DNA of 64,000 nt from an uncultured Mycoplasmatota bacterium (GCA_947056845.1 CAMSCJ010000002.1:52692-116691); one strand, 5' to 3'; positions 8,515 through 16,089 are shown, counted from the stretch's first letter. Numbers and translations: made by a program. The notes: generated from the letters alone by a model not told the origin.

Positions 8515-8730
8515 CTATATATCTAACTTCATTTGATTGGGGTCAACTTCTTCTTGTGGAAAGTATTTAAGTAAATCTAAAGGTGTATCAGTTGGAATAT
8601 TATGTGTTTCCATATAATCCTTAACTTGTAGATATAATTCTTGTTGATTTTTCCTTAACTTAAACAACTTCTTTATGGCTTTTTCAATGTATATTGGTAC
8701 ATTGTAATATTCTTTATCTTTGTTATCCAT
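8515..8730 (-). CDS. Hypothetical phage protein
   Basis: 71 residues from the ATG at 8730 (ribosome site AGAAAGGAG); the in-frame ATG further upstream is inside the neighbouring gene. Helical, with KLFKLRKNQQELYLQVKDYM. Overlaps the next upstream gene by 8 bases. Function unknown. Confidence 0.65.
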   Translation of the reverse strand: MDNKDKEYYNVPIYIEKAIKKLFKLRKNQQELYLQVKDYMETHNIPTDTPLDLLKYFPQEEVDPNQMKLDI

Positions 8731-9001
8731 GATTACACTCCTTTCTCTGATATTCTTGTAAAACCTTATCAAATTCTTTTTTAGTTTCTTTTAGATTACA
8801 TAAATAGTAAATAGATGCACTTTTATCAAACACCATTATCTTTTTAAAAAGATTTTCAGTATATTTTTTATCTTTTACATAGACAGACACTTCATTTTTT
8901 CTTGGAATGATATGTAACTCTATATTTCTCAATAAAGCAGTTGTCTTAAAGCATCTTATAAGGGCATTGGTTAAGTAATTATTGATTATCTTTTCAATCA
9001 T
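8723..9001 (-). CDS. Hypothetical phage protein
   Basis: 92 residues from the ATG at 9001, preceded by GGAGGTATAGAA. Contains a mixed region IIPRKNEVSVYVKDKKYTE followed by C-terminal helix. Overlaps the membrane-protein gene at 8994 by 8 bases. Function unknown. Confidence 0.6.
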   Translation of the reverse strand: MIEKIINNYLTNALIRCFKTTALLRNIELHIIPRKNEVSVYVKDKKYTENLFKKIMVFDKSASIYYLCNLKETKKEFDKVLQEYQRKECNHG

Positions 9002-9182
9002 TTCTATACCTCCAATATCTCTCACATTTTTTATCCTGAAAAAATTCATTGATTGGTAGTTGTGAGCATCGGTAATCATTCATCATCTCTTTAAATTCAA
9101 TAACAAACCATATAGCACCTATAGTTATTAAAATAATTGTTATGATGCCTAATACATTTAAAATCTTCTCTAACTTATCCAT
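8994..9182 (-). CDS. Small single-pass membrane protein of phage
   Basis: 62 residues. A hydrophobic segment LGIITIILITIGAIWFVI at residues 10-28 spans the membrane once, followed by a soluble tail with two cysteines. Ribosome site GGAGGAAGTT. One of four small membrane proteins in the early operon; a superinfection or host-modifying role is possible but unsupported. Confidence 0.65.
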   Translation of the reverse strand: MDKLEKILNVLGIITIILITIGAIWFVIEFKEMMNDYRCSQLPINEFFQDKKCERYWRYRND

Positions 9183-9191
9183 AACTTCCTC

Positions 9192-9437
9192 CTAAAATGG
9201 TATTGAAGTACCAATCATATCTATTATTTGAATTTCAGGATTATTTTTATGAACTAAATTATCATCATAAGTATTTAGGTAATACTCTAATTTAACATCA
9301 ATACTAGAGTTATAATTCATAATAATTTCAGGTTCTTTTTGATTGGGCATTTTTAATTTAATTCCAACATCTAATCCCTCTTTTTTCATATTAAGAAAGA
9401 AACTTTTTAAATCTTCCTTAGTCAACTTATCCTGCAT
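9192..9437 (-). CDS. Hypothetical phage protein
   Basis: 81 residues from ATG 9437 with AAAGGAGG upstream; the longer in-frame start lies within the next gene. Mixed alpha-beta, with KEDLKSFFLNMKKEGLDVG near the N-terminus. Function unknown. Confidence 0.6.
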   Translation of the reverse strand: MQDKLTKEDLKSFFLNMKKEGLDVGIKLKMPNQKEPEIIMNYNSSIDVKLEYYLNTYDDNLVHKNNPEIQIIDMIGTSIPF

Positions 9438-9438
9438 C

Positions 9439-9606
9439 CTAAAAACCTCCTTTAATTGCCATAACAACAATACCTAGTGTTATAAGTGTTGCTATAAGAG
9501 ATGCCCAAAAGTTATATTCACCATCTTTTGACTCTCCATGTTTCACTAAATTCATACCTAATCCCATAGCATTTAAGAAAAGATATACAATAAACCATAT
9601 ATTCAT
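9439..9606 (-). CDS. Small two-pass membrane protein of phage
   Basis: 55 residues from ATG 9606 (AAAGGAGG, 8 bases upstream). Two hydrophobic helices (FIVYLFLNAMGLGM and LIATLITLGIVVMAI) are linked by a charged loop KHGESKDGEYN. The longer frame start lies inside the upstream gene. Function unknown. Confidence 0.65.
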   Translation of the reverse strand: MNIWFIVYLFLNAMGLGMNLVKHGESKDGEYNFWASLIATLITLGIVVMAIKGGF

Positions 9607-9607
9607 A

Positions 9608-9814
9608 CTATTTAACCTCCTTTGGTTTTCTATAGGTAATTCCTTTACCATTTTTATCTCTTGAAACAAATGAAATTTTACATAAATGACTTTTAGCCTT
9701 GTAATACTCCTGCTTATCTCTAAAGCCTAATTTTTCAACTTCTTCTTCACTAATATTAGTCTTTTCTATTAACTTTTGAAGTTTTTTATCTCTTTTGATT
9801 GCATCATTTATCAT
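9608..9814 (-). CDS. Hypothetical phage protein
   Basis: 68 residues, basic and helical, with ribosome site AAAGGAGGAAAG. It has a segment EEEVEKLGFRDKQEYYKAKSH resembling a small helical DNA-associated domain. Overlaps the MazG-like gene by 11 bases. Confidence 0.6.
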   Translation of the reverse strand: MINDAIKRDKKLQKLIEKTNISEEEVEKLGFRDKQEYYKAKSHLCKISFVSRDKNGKGITYRKPKEVK

Positions 9815-10157
9815 TTTTACTTTCCTCCTTTGAAATTCTTTCTATTTGCCTTGCAACCTTACTTTTCATAACTTCCTTTATTTCATCTGATGAAATATTA
9901 AAGTATAACTGAAATTGCTTTAGCATAACCATTACATCTGCAATCTCTTCTTTGATATGTTCTCTACCTTTATCTACATAAGTTGTATTCATCAAAGGGG
10001 AAATCACTCTGATTACATTATCAATAGCACCCTCCAAGCATCCAATATTTCTTTCTTTGATAATTGCTTCATTTAATTCAAATATTTCACTTTGAAAATA
10101 TTTAAGTTGTGTATTTATTCCATAATGATTAACTATTTTTCTTAATTTTTCGTTCAT
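9804..10157 (-). CDS. MazG-like nucleotide pyrophosphohydrolase
   Basis: 117 residues. The helical pattern QSEIFELNEAI and KEEIADVMVMLKQ matches the metal-binding ExxE...ExxD arrangement of the MazG family, which hydrolyses nucleoside triphosphates and in phages may counter host stress signalling or balance dNTPs. Single-domain length is normal for phage members. Starts inside the end of the upstream gene (4-base overlap). Confidence 0.75.
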   Translation of the reverse strand: MNEKLRKIVNHYGINTQLKYFQSEIFELNEAIIKERNIGCLEGAIDNVIRVISPLMNTTYVDKGREHIKEEIADVMVMLKQFQLYFNISSDEIKEVMKSKVARQIERISKEESKNDK

Positions 10158-10552
10158 ATAGCATAATTCCTTTCCTTTTTCATTGATATAAACAAATCAA
10201 TCTTAAATTTATCTTTTTTATTTCTATAACAAATGCCTTTATATATCTCTAAACTTGACATATATCCATCTATTAAAAATTGTGATGGTTCTATATTTTC
10301 CATTGTGATAACTCCATTTTTAACACTATAGATAAGTTTTATTTGCCCATATATAAATCTAAATTCCTTTGATGTTTTTAAATCTCTTTCATATCTACCA
10401 TCTTCTAGACTTGGTACTAATTCTTTTTTTACATCAAATATCAATTCCTTATAGGCAAGAGGACAATAAGTTTTTAGACTTCGCATCTTTTTATTAAAAT
10501 CATTTTCATTGACATATAGAAAACTATTTAATTTATTATCTTTTGGCTTCAT
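10154..10552 (-). CDS. Hypothetical phage protein
   Basis: 132 residues, no recognised domain; central region RFIYGQIKLIYSVKNGVITMEN is beta-rich. Overlaps both neighbours by 4 and 1 bases. Function unknown. Confidence 0.65.
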   Translation of the reverse strand: MKPKDNKLNSFLYVNENDFNKKMRSLKTYCPLAYKELIFDVKKELVPSLEDGRYERDLKTSKEFRFIYGQIKLIYSVKNGVITMENIEPSQFLIDGYMSSLEIYKGICYRNKKDKFKIDLFISMKKERNYAI

Positions 10553-10794
10553 TATTTATCACCTTTTAATAAAGCCTTTAGAGTCTTAACTTTTGCTCTT
10601 AAATTTTGATTTTCTCTTTTATATCTTGCAAGTTCAGTAGGTTCTTTTAGTTTTTCCATAAATGTCTTATAAAGTTCATCTTTAATAGTATCTTGCAAAA
10701 CTTCAACTTCTCCCTCAAGTGTATTTATTCTTTGTTGCATTGCAATAATCTTTGGTACTTTGAATATGCCCTTAATTAGACTTTTCTTTTTCAT
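10552..10794 (-). CDS. Coiled-coil phage protein
   Basis: 80 residues. A basic N-terminus (MKKKSLIKGIFKVPK) is followed by a heptad-rich helix (MQQRINTLEGEVEVLQD, ENQNLRAKVKTLKALL), predicting a coiled coil. It overlaps the sigma-like gene by 23 bases. Function unknown. Confidence 0.65.
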   Translation of the reverse strand: MKKKSLIKGIFKVPKIIAMQQRINTLEGEVEVLQDTIKDELYKTFMEKLKEPTELARYKRENQNLRAKVKTLKALLKGDK

Positions 10795-11188
10795 CTTCTA
10801 ACCTACCTTTCAAATATTTTTTTAGATGGTAATAAGGTGTTGTCCTTTCAAAATTTAATTCTTTACCTATCTGATGCCAATTCTTACCATCAATAAATCT
10901 TGCTCTGATAATTATTCTTACTGTGCTATCTTCTACAGTTTCAAGAAAGTTTTCTATTTTTAGTTGTTCATCTAAAAGTTTTGCTTTCTTTTTTTCAAGA
11001 ATATTTTCTAATTTAGATTTTTTAATAACAATACTTTCTACAATACTCTCTGTTGAACCTGTACCATGAGGCATACCTGTTAAGTTTTGACTACCAATAG
11101 AGGTATTATCTAATTCTTTTAAATTAGCATTTAATTGTTCTATTTCAATTTTGATACTATGATATTTTGATAACTCTTTTATAGTCAT
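10772..11188 (-). CDS. Sigma-70 region 4-like phage regulator (DUF1492/ArpU type)
   Basis: 138 residues: an N-terminal coiled coil (KSKLENILEKKKAKLLDEQ) followed by a C-terminal helix-turn-helix RARFIDGKNWHQIGKELNF. The last part reads like region 4 of sigma factors and of the ArpU/RinA/DUF1492 group that controls late gene expression in Firmicutes phages. Its place after replication genes and before packaging genes agrees. Late-gene control is inference from family and position. Confidence 0.75.
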   Translation of the reverse strand: MTIKELSKYHSIKIEIEQLNANLKELDNTSIGSQNLTGMPHGTGSTESIVESIVIKKSKLENILEKKKAKLLDEQLKIENFLETVEDSTVRIIIRARFIDGKNWHQIGKELNFERTTPYYHLKKYLKGRLEDEKEKSN

Positions 11189-11661
11189 TAACTCTCACCT
11201 CCATAATTCAACAAACCATTATTACTATTTGTGATTAAACTATTTTCATCGACATATCCATATTCCCTCATATCCTCTAAAAGCCAAGATGGAATAATAC
11301 CTTTTTCTAACCACATAAGTGCTTTTTCATAGTTTTTAATTGCCTGTATATCATCTAATTCACCAACTGCACATCTTTTAAAATAACCATCTGCTCTCAT
11401 TTTTTCGAGGATTGTATTTTTTTTATAAGATTTAAAGTTTTCACACTCATCAATAATCTCTTTAATAGTTGGCATAAATTTATTTTTTCTAATAATTGAT
11501 TTAATTGTATTGGTTAAAGTAGTTTCGTTATACTCTGATAACTGTTCCTGATACATAGCAATCAGTCCTAAAAACTCTTCATCAGTTAATTCTTTAAAGT
11601 AGTATGGATAAGCAATCTTTAGTTTTGCGAGTATCATACTAATCAACTTTGATGCTTCCAT
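11188..11661 (-). CDS. Replicative helicase loader/inhibitor, G39P-like
   Basis: 157 residues. The N-terminal helical block with AYPYYFKELTDEEFLGLIAM and KFMPTIKEIIDECE resembles the G39P-type loader/inhibitor domain of SPP1-like phages, which places host or phage helicase on the initiator. It directly follows the replisome organizer and overlaps it by 23 bases, as in other such phages. Confidence 0.75.
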   Translation of the reverse strand: MEASKLISMILAKLKIAYPYYFKELTDEEFLGLIAMYQEQLSEYNETTLTNTIKSIIRKNKFMPTIKEIIDECENFKSYKKNTILEKMRADGYFKRCAVGELDDIQAIKNYEKALMWLEKGIIPSWLLEDMREYGYVDENSLITNSNNGLLNYGGES

Positions 11662-12508
11662 TATGTACTCCTTTCAAGATTTCCATTTGCTTATCTACTT
11701 TTTCGCCTTTAGTTTGATTGCTTATTTTATAGTCATCATTCCAACACTTTTGATTAAACCAAGTTGAACCATGCTTTATAAATTTTTCTTCAATATTTTC
11801 AGACTTTATATAATTGATATAATTCTTTAACCCTTGTGCAATGCTTTCATAAGTGATACCTTGTTTCCTTGCAAGTAAATATTTATTCTTTGCTTGGTCT
11901 TTACCTTTTTTGTTTGGGTAATGTTCCCAAAGTTTCTCAAATTCATTTTCATATTGTATTTGCAACTCTTTTTTTGAAACAGATGGTAAAGAAAATTGCT
12001 CATTATTATCTTTATTTAGTTCTATCTCTATATCTGTATCTAACTCTATTTCTTTCTTTATATCTATCTCTGGTGTAGAAGTCTTGTAAGATTTCTTACA
12101 TTGTTCCTTACACTCAATTTCTAGTTGTTTTTCGGCTTTTATTTTATTGTAATATTTTCTTTGTCTATCTGCCTCGGTAGAACTTTCACCAATAAAATTT
12201 TGAATATCTAACATATAGATAGCACCACTATCCATTAGTTCTATAAGTCCTAACTCTTGGAATATATGGAGTGCTTGTTTTACTGTTCCAACTTGATGTC
12301 TTACCACTTGTGCCAATAGTTCAGGGGTATATGGAATTACATCCTTAAACATTAACTTTCCATTATTCTTTAGACTTCTTAAATATAATTTCATTAGAAT
12401 ATCACTATATAGATACCCATCTTGCATATTTTGAAGCAGTATCATTTCTTCACTATCGTAAAAATTCTCTTTTAATTTTAAATAATAATATTTTTTAGTA
12501 TCTGCCAT
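11639..12508 (-). CDS. Phage replisome organizer (DnaD-like initiator)
   Basis: 289 residues. The N-terminal winged-helix domain starts KYYYLKLKENFYDSEEMILL, typical of the phage replisome-organizer N-terminal family; the linker is acidic; the C-terminal part (LWEHYPNKKGKDQAKNKY and GSTWFNQKCWND) is a DnaD-type domain end. The protein binds the phage origin and recruits helicase through the downstream loader. The origin may lie within the gene: bases 12010-12075 are a run of short near-repeats (TCTATATCTGTATC-like). Confidence 0.85.
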   Translation of the reverse strand: MADTKKYYYLKLKENFYDSEEMILLQNMQDGYLYSDILMKLYLRSLKNNGKLMFKDVIPYTPELLAQVVRHQVGTVKQALHIFQELGLIELMDSGAIYMLDIQNFIGESSTEADRQRKYYNKIKAEKQLEIECKEQCKKSYKTSTPEIDIKKEIELDTDIEIELNKDNNEQFSLPSVSKKELQIQYENEFEKLWEHYPNKKGKDQAKNKYLLARKQGITYESIAQGLKNYINYIKSENIEEKFIKHGSTWFNQKCWNDDYKISNQTKGEKVDKQMEILKGVHNGSIKVD

Positions 12509-12509
12509 A

Positions 12510-12629
12510 TTACTTATCTCTCTTTTTTAATTCCTTTAAGATGCAAATAATAAGATATACTAAACAAAACCCTCCAACTATTGCTACAAATCCACAAAAT
12601 AGAAAATATAATATTTTTAAAAGTAACAT
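12510..12629 (-). CDS. Very small membrane protein of phage, 39 residues
   Basis: ATG at 12629 has an AGAGGAGGTTG ribosome site, and the frame is open for 39 codons to TAA at 12510. The sequence LFCGFVAIVGGFCLVYLIIC is a membrane helix, followed by a basic tail KELKKRDK. Spacing to both neighbours is minimal (0 and 1 base), supporting a real gene. Confidence 0.7.
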   Translation of the reverse strand: MLLLKILYFLFCGFVAIVGGFCLVYLIICILKELKKRDK

Positions 12630-12872
12630 CTATTCAACCTCCTCTTCTAAATCTTTTACAAGATGGTAAATTGCATAACTCGTAACATGACCATATCTAT
12701 TTTTTCCTTGAGTCATTTCTGTTTCGATGCCAAATCCTCTTTCTCGTAAAATAAATATTATTCCTGATAGTCTTGTTGCTCCATATTTCTTGATAGCCTC
12801 ATAAGAGGTAATAGATTTATGTTTTCTTAAATGTGCAATTACCTCTGATATTTGGCTCTTTTCTTTACTCAT
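12630..12872 (-). CDS. Winged-helix phage protein (HTH_39-like)
   Basis: 80 residues from ATG 12872 (GGAGGTAGTGCC upstream). The pattern SQISEVIAHLRKHKSITSYE and then GATRLSGIIFILRERGF is a helix-turn-helix/winged helix common in small phage proteins, ending with HVTSYAIYHL. Likely DNA binding, perhaps early regulation. Confidence 0.75.
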   Translation of the reverse strand: MSKEKSQISEVIAHLRKHKSITSYEAIKKYGATRLSGIIFILRERGFGIETEMTQGKNRYGHVTSYAIYHLVKDLEEEVE

Positions 12873-13095
12873 TGGCACTACCTCCAATGTTACATTTATA
12901 AAATTTATCTCCCTCTTTGGTGTAATAGGCTTTAATACCATATCCTTGTGATGCACACTCTTGAGATACTTTTTCTATGTGTTTTTCCATATCGTTCTCT
13001 AAAATATTGCTAAGTGTAATAAATATAAATAACACTACTAATCCGACTACTGTAGGTAATACCCAAGGTCTTAATCTTAATCTAGTTTTCTTCAT
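12865..13095 (-). CDS. Single-pass membrane protein of phage
   Basis: 76 residues from ATG 13095 (AGGAGGAGTC). Basic N-terminus MKKTRLRLRPWV, membrane helix LPTVVGLVVLFIFITL, then an outer segment with two cysteines. It overlaps neighbours by 8 and 14 bases. Function unknown. Confidence 0.65.
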   Translation of the reverse strand: MKKTRLRLRPWVLPTVVGLVVLFIFITLSNILENDMEKHIEKVSQECASQGYGIKAYYTKEGDKFYKCNIGGSANE

Positions 13096-13285
13096 TATTT
13101 GACTCCTCCTTTTTTCCATTTAAATATTCATAAAATAATTCAGGTGAGATGTGATAAGACCATCTTGATGACAACTTAACTGCAGTACCAAATGGAAATA
13201 CACCTCTTTGTAAACCAACTCTTACAAATTGAGGAGATTTACCCATAAGAGAAGAAGCCTCTTTAATACTCATTTTCTTTTTCAT
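13082..13285 (-). CDS. Helix-turn-helix early phage protein
   Basis: 67 residues. SIKEASSLMGKSPQFVRVGL is a MerR/excisionase-type helix-turn-helix and SSRWSYHISPELFYEYL a wing-like end. It is the first gene after cro and could be a regulator or excisionase-like protein. Ribosome site AGAAAGGA. Confidence 0.7.
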   Translation of the reverse strand: MKKKMSIKEASSLMGKSPQFVRVGLQRGVFPFGTAVKLSSRWSYHISPELFYEYLNGKKEESNNEEN

Positions 13286-13309
13286 AAAAAATCCTTTCTT
13301 TAATTTTGT

Positions 13310-13335
13310 TTTTGTTTTTAGTTTGGATGACTAAA
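13310..13335. repeat. 26-bp inverted repeat, left arm, at the end of cro
   Basis: TTTTGTTTTTAGTTTGGATG followed by ACTAAA matches, in perfect reverse complement, positions 14683-14708. The cro stop codon lies inside it. The arm can itself form a hairpin (TTTAGT, loop CATCCAA, ACTAAA). Confidence 0.9.
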
Positions 13336-13567
13336 TATCAGTTAAGTTTTTCTTAACTTTTTCTGTAAAAAAATATTTCTTTACATTTTCTATAGGTTCA
13401 TTAAATAATTGCATTGTTTTTGCTATTTCAGGTTGTGTAAATGGTCTTTTGTTTTTAAATCTTAAATTTAAAGTCTGTTCAGTAATACCAATGTGTTTTG
13501 CATAATCACTTTGCGTTAAACCTAATTCCCTAATTTTCCCTTTTATTTTGGAATATTCAAAATTCAC
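13331..13567 (-). CDS. cro: Cro-like phage repressor (GTG start)
   Basis: 78 residues. RELGLTQSDYAKHIGITEQT is a helix-turn-helix of the lambda-repressor type, followed by LRFKNKRPFTQPEI. The start is GTG 13567 with GAAAGGAGG upstream. It is transcribed leftward from the promoter at 13611-13639, divergent from the LexA-like repressor, the standard arrangement of a lysis-lysogeny switch. Half-sites CTTAAC/GTTAAG also occur within its last codons (13341-13357). Confidence 0.85.
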   Translation of the reverse strand: MNFEYSKIKGKIRELGLTQSDYAKHIGITEQTLNLRFKNKRPFTQPEIAKTMQLFNEPIENVKKYFFTEKVKKNLTDI

Positions 13568-13610
13568 AACTATGCCTCCTTTCGGGTTAATATTTTCTTA
13601 ACCTAATCAA

Positions 13611-13639
13611 AGTATAGTATATTTTTTCTTAACTGTCAA
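13611..13639 (-). promoter_or_regulatory. Promoter for cro and leftward early operon
   Basis: On the minus strand TTGACA, a 17-base spacer and TATACT. The CTTAAC half-site touches the -35 box, consistent with repressor control. Confidence 0.85.
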
Positions 13640-13690
13640 TAACTTTAGTTAAGTTTTTTGTAATTTTTTTATTTTTTATTTTAAGTTTTG

Positions 13691-13719
13691 TTGCTTTTTT
13701 CTTAACTTTTGTTTATAAT
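13691..13719 (+). promoter_or_regulatory. Promoter for the LexA-like repressor
   Basis: TTGCTT, 17-base spacer, TATAAT. The half-site CTTAAC lies in the spacer, suggesting autoregulation. Confidence 0.8.
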
Positions 13720-13742
13720 AATATTAAAGGAGGTTGGAAACA

Positions 13743-14435
13743 ATGTTAGAGGACACTTTTGCTAATAGACTAAAAAAAGCACTTGATTACAATAATATGC
13801 GACCTATTGATTTAGCAAATAAGGCAAAAATATCAAAAGCACAAATTAGTAACTATTTAAAAGGTTCTTACAAAGCAAAACAGGATAAACTATATACTAT
13901 TGCTAAAATATTAAATGTAAGTGAAGCATGGTTAATGGGATACGATGTTGATATGGATAGAGAGTGGATTGAAGAAAAATCTCCATCAGAGTTGTCTATT
14001 GACAATGCAAGATATATTGAAACTACAACTAGAACAATAAAAATACCTCTTCTTGGCAAAGTTCCTGCAGGTGTTCCAATAGAAGCAATACAAGATATTT
14101 TAGGATATGAAGAAATCCCTGCATCAATGTTAAATAGTGGAGAAAATTACTTTGCTTTAAAAATTGAGGGGGATAGTATGTACCCTGAATATATGTCAGG
14201 TGATGTTATAATTATTAAACAACAACCAGATTGCAGTTCAGGTGATGATTGCATTGTTATGGTAAATGGTGATGATGCTACATTTAAAAGAGTAATAAAA
14301 CAAGATAAAAGCTTAATTTTAAAGCCTCTTAACAATAATTATGAACCTTATGTATTTAGTGAATATGATATTATGACTAAACCTGTTAAAATTATTGGAA
14401 TTGCAATAGAAGTCAGAAGAAAATTAAGGAGGTAA
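13743..14435 (+). CDS. Phage repressor, HTH plus S24/LexA-like peptidase
   Basis: 230 residues from ATG 13743, 9 bases after AAAGGAGG; an upstream TTG overlaps the ribosome site. N-terminal helix-turn-helix (PIDLANKAKISKAQISNYL), then a C-terminal S24 domain with KIPLLGKVPAG (cleavage-site region), the catalytic Ser in KIEGDSMYPEY and Lys in GDDATFKRV. It maintains lysogeny and would self-cleave on DNA damage via RecA. Confidence 0.92.
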   Translation: MLEDTFANRLKKALDYNNMRPIDLANKAKISKAQISNYLKGSYKAKQDKLYTIAKILNVSEAWLMGYDVDMDREWIEEKSPSELSIDNARYIETTTRTIKIPLLGKVPAGVPIEAIQDILGYEEIPASMLNSGENYFALKIEGDSMYPEYMSGDVIIIKQQPDCSSGDDCIVMVNGDDATFKRVIKQDKSLILKPLNNNYEPYVFSEYDIMTKPVKIIGIAIEVRRKLRR

Positions 14436-14440
14436 AACTA

Positions 14441-14635
14441 ATGTCTGCAAGAATAAGAACTATTAGTAAAATTGGAAAAGGAAAATACTACACCTCTAGT
14501 TGGAAAATAAGTGATTATCTTATTGCAAATTTTCTATACTATATAACAATATTTCCCATATACCTAGTAATTAAATTTTTCTTTTATGTACCAATTAAAT
14601 GGTGCATTACAAAGATAAAAAATAAAAAGGCATAA
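14441..14635 (+). CDS. Small membrane protein downstream of repressor
   Basis: 64 residues, ribosome site AAGGAGGTAAAAC. A hydrophobic stretch IANFLYYITIFPIYLVIKFFF precedes a basic tail. Co-transcribed with the repressor, so expressed in the lysogen; a lysogenic-conversion role such as superinfection exclusion is possible but unproven. Confidence 0.65.
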   Translation: MSARIRTISKIGKGKYYTSSWKISDYLIANFLYYITIFPIYLVIKFFFYVPIKWCITKIKNKKA

Positions 14636-14665
14636 AAAAAAGACCTACTGCTCGAACAGTAAGTC
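14634..14665 (-). terminator. Hairpin terminator facing leftward
   Basis: GAC-C-TACTG, loop CTCGAA, CAGTA-A-GTC with the run of A at its left gives a terminator only when read on the minus strand. It would stop antisense transcription entering the repressor operon. Confidence 0.6.
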
Positions 14666-14682
14666 AAAATGAAAAATCACTT

Positions 14683-14708
14683 TTTAGTCATCCAAACTAA
14701 AAACAAAA
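14683..14708. repeat. 26-bp inverted repeat, right arm
   Basis: Perfect reverse complement of 13310-13335. It lies downstream of the repressor operon and upstream of the integrase, so the two arms enclose exactly the cro-repressor-membrane protein cassette. The local hairpin here has an 8-bp stem (TTTTTAGT/ACTAAAAA). Confidence 0.9.
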
Positions 14709-14793
14709 TATAAAGATATAATGTTATGGATTTTTCTATTTCATTATATCAAAAATAGCCTAAAAACACAAGAAAAGGAGGACATTTTGATAT

Positions 14794-15837
14794 ATGAAAT
14801 TACCAAATAAATATGGTATCATTGAAAAGTTATCAGGTAATAGAAGAAAACCATATAGAGTAAGAAAAACTGTAGGATGGGATGAAAATGGAAAACAGAT
14901 AAGAAAGACACTCGGATATTATGAAACAAGAACAAAAGCATTGCAAGAATTAGCACTTTTTAATGAAAAACCTTATGATATAGATATTAAAAAAATTACA
15001 GTTAATGAACTTCATAAAAAATGGCAAGATGAAAAGTATCCTAAAATTGCTTACAAAACTCAACAAGTATATAATATGTGTTGGAATTACTGTCAAGATA
15101 TAAAAGATGAAGCCTTTGTAGATATAAGATTACAACATTTACAAAACATAGTAGATGGTATGGGTAGCAAATGGAGTGCCAAGAAAGCATTTAAAATTCT
15201 TTGGCATCAAATGTATGATTTTGCTCTTAAAAATGATATGGATGTAAGAAAATATTCGGAATACATTGATATAGGCAAAAAAACCACCAAATTAGAAAGA
15301 ATACCATTTGAAGAAGATGAAATAGACAAGATGTGGGAAAATGTTGATAGGATGGACTTTATTGATACTATGCTTATACTTATTTATACAGGCATGAGAG
15401 TTGGCGAACTATTAGACATAAAAATAGAAAATGTTCATTTAGAGGATAAATACATGGTTGGTGGTTCTAAAACAGAAGCAGGTAAAGATAGAATTATACC
15501 TTTCCACGAAAGAATAATACCACTTATAAAAAGATGGTATGATAAAGCAATTGAAGTTGGTAGTGAGTACTTAATCTTTAATTATGAATATAAACAAATG
15601 AAGTATTGGAACTATTATCATGAAAAGTGGGAAAAGATTATTGAACAACTAGAATTTAATAAAGAACATAAACCTCATGATACTAGACATACTTTCTCAA
15701 CTCGTATGGATAGGACACCTGCTAATAAATTATGTACTAAAAGAATACTAGGTCATGCTAGTAAAGATATAACAGATAAAGTTTATACACATAAAGATAT
15801 TGAAGATTTACTTGAAGCAGTGAATTATTTAAGATAA
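14794..15837 (+). CDS. int: Phage integrase, tyrosine recombinase
   Basis: 347 residues. N-terminal AP2-like arm-binding domain (RRKPYRVRKTVGWDENGK), central SAM-like domain and C-terminal catalytic domain with Arg in YTGMRVGELL, HDTRHTFSTR (His-x-x-Arg), LGHASKDIT and Tyr in KVYTH. It integrates and excises the prophage. It lies nearest the rpsI junction, and arm-type sites are proposed at 16825-16856. The ribosome site GGAGG is 12 bases before the ATG, slightly far. Confidence 0.95.
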   Translation: MKLPNKYGIIEKLSGNRRKPYRVRKTVGWDENGKQIRKTLGYYETRTKALQELALFNEKPYDIDIKKITVNELHKKWQDEKYPKIAYKTQQVYNMCWNYCQDIKDEAFVDIRLQHLQNIVDGMGSKWSAKKAFKILWHQMYDFALKNDMDVRKYSEYIDIGKKTTKLERIPFEEDEIDKMWENVDRMDFIDTMLILIYTGMRVGELLDIKIENVHLEDKYMVGGSKTEAGKDRIIPFHERIIPLIKRWYDKAIEVGSEYLIFNYEYKQMKYWNYYHEKWEKIIEQLEFNKEHKPHDTRHTFSTRMDRTPANKLCTKRILGHASKDITDKVYTHKDIEDLLEAVNYLR

Positions 15838-15872
15838 CTGCTTTTTTTTAGCATCCAATTAAAAAGTTTTTC

Positions 15873-15901
15873 TTGACACTACCTAGGTAGTATGATATAA
15901 T
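15873..15901 (+). promoter_or_regulatory. Strong promoter with a 14-bp palindrome in the spacer
   Basis: TTGACA, 17-base spacer and TATAAT. The spacer is occupied by ACTACCTAGGTAGT (15878-15891), a perfect palindrome, the expected form of a dimeric repressor operator. It drives the small gene at 15949 and probably the genes at 16090 and 16502. Confidence 0.85.
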
Positions 15902-15948
15902 AAGTATGTAATCAAGAAAGATTACAATAAAAAAGAAAGGAGGTTAAG

Positions 15949-16056
15949 ATGACAATTTCATTAAAAGTTATCAATATAAAGATAACAAAAAAAGGAATAA
16001 CCTTAAAACTCGAGTTAGGCATCCCTTTTAAAACTATTGGTAAGAGTGGTAAATAA
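15949..16056 (+). CDS. Very small protein, 35 residues
   Basis: ATG 15949 follows AGAAAGGAGG at ideal spacing, directly behind the strong promoter. Sequence begins MTISLKVINIKITKKGITLK, amphipathic and beta-like. The stop codon falls in the loop of a 7-bp hairpin (GAGTGGT/ACCACTC). The ribosome site and promoter support translation; function unknown. Confidence 0.6.
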   Translation: MTISLKVINIKITKKGITLKLELGIPFKTIGKSGK

Positions 16057-16089
16057 CCACTCCTCCTACCAATAATAATAACATAAATA

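Larger units (their letters stand above)
13585..13719. promoter_or_regulatory. Lysogeny switch operator region with repeated CTTAAC half-sites
   Basis: Inverted pairs are seen at 13585-13603 (GGTTAA, 7-base gap, TTAACC) and at 13628-13653 (CTTAAC, 14-base gap, GTTAAG), plus a half-site at 13701-13706. These overlap both divergent promoters, so Cro and the repressor can compete for them. A further pair, GTTAAG-5-CTTAAC, lies at 13341-13357 at the end of cro. Confidence 0.75.

Noticed and set aside
12000..12075. Tandem repeat array in the replisome organizer gene.
   Set aside because: The near-repeats encode a plain acidic linker (EIDIKKEIELDTDIEIEL); irregular spacing makes iterons only a possibility, so it is noted under the gene.
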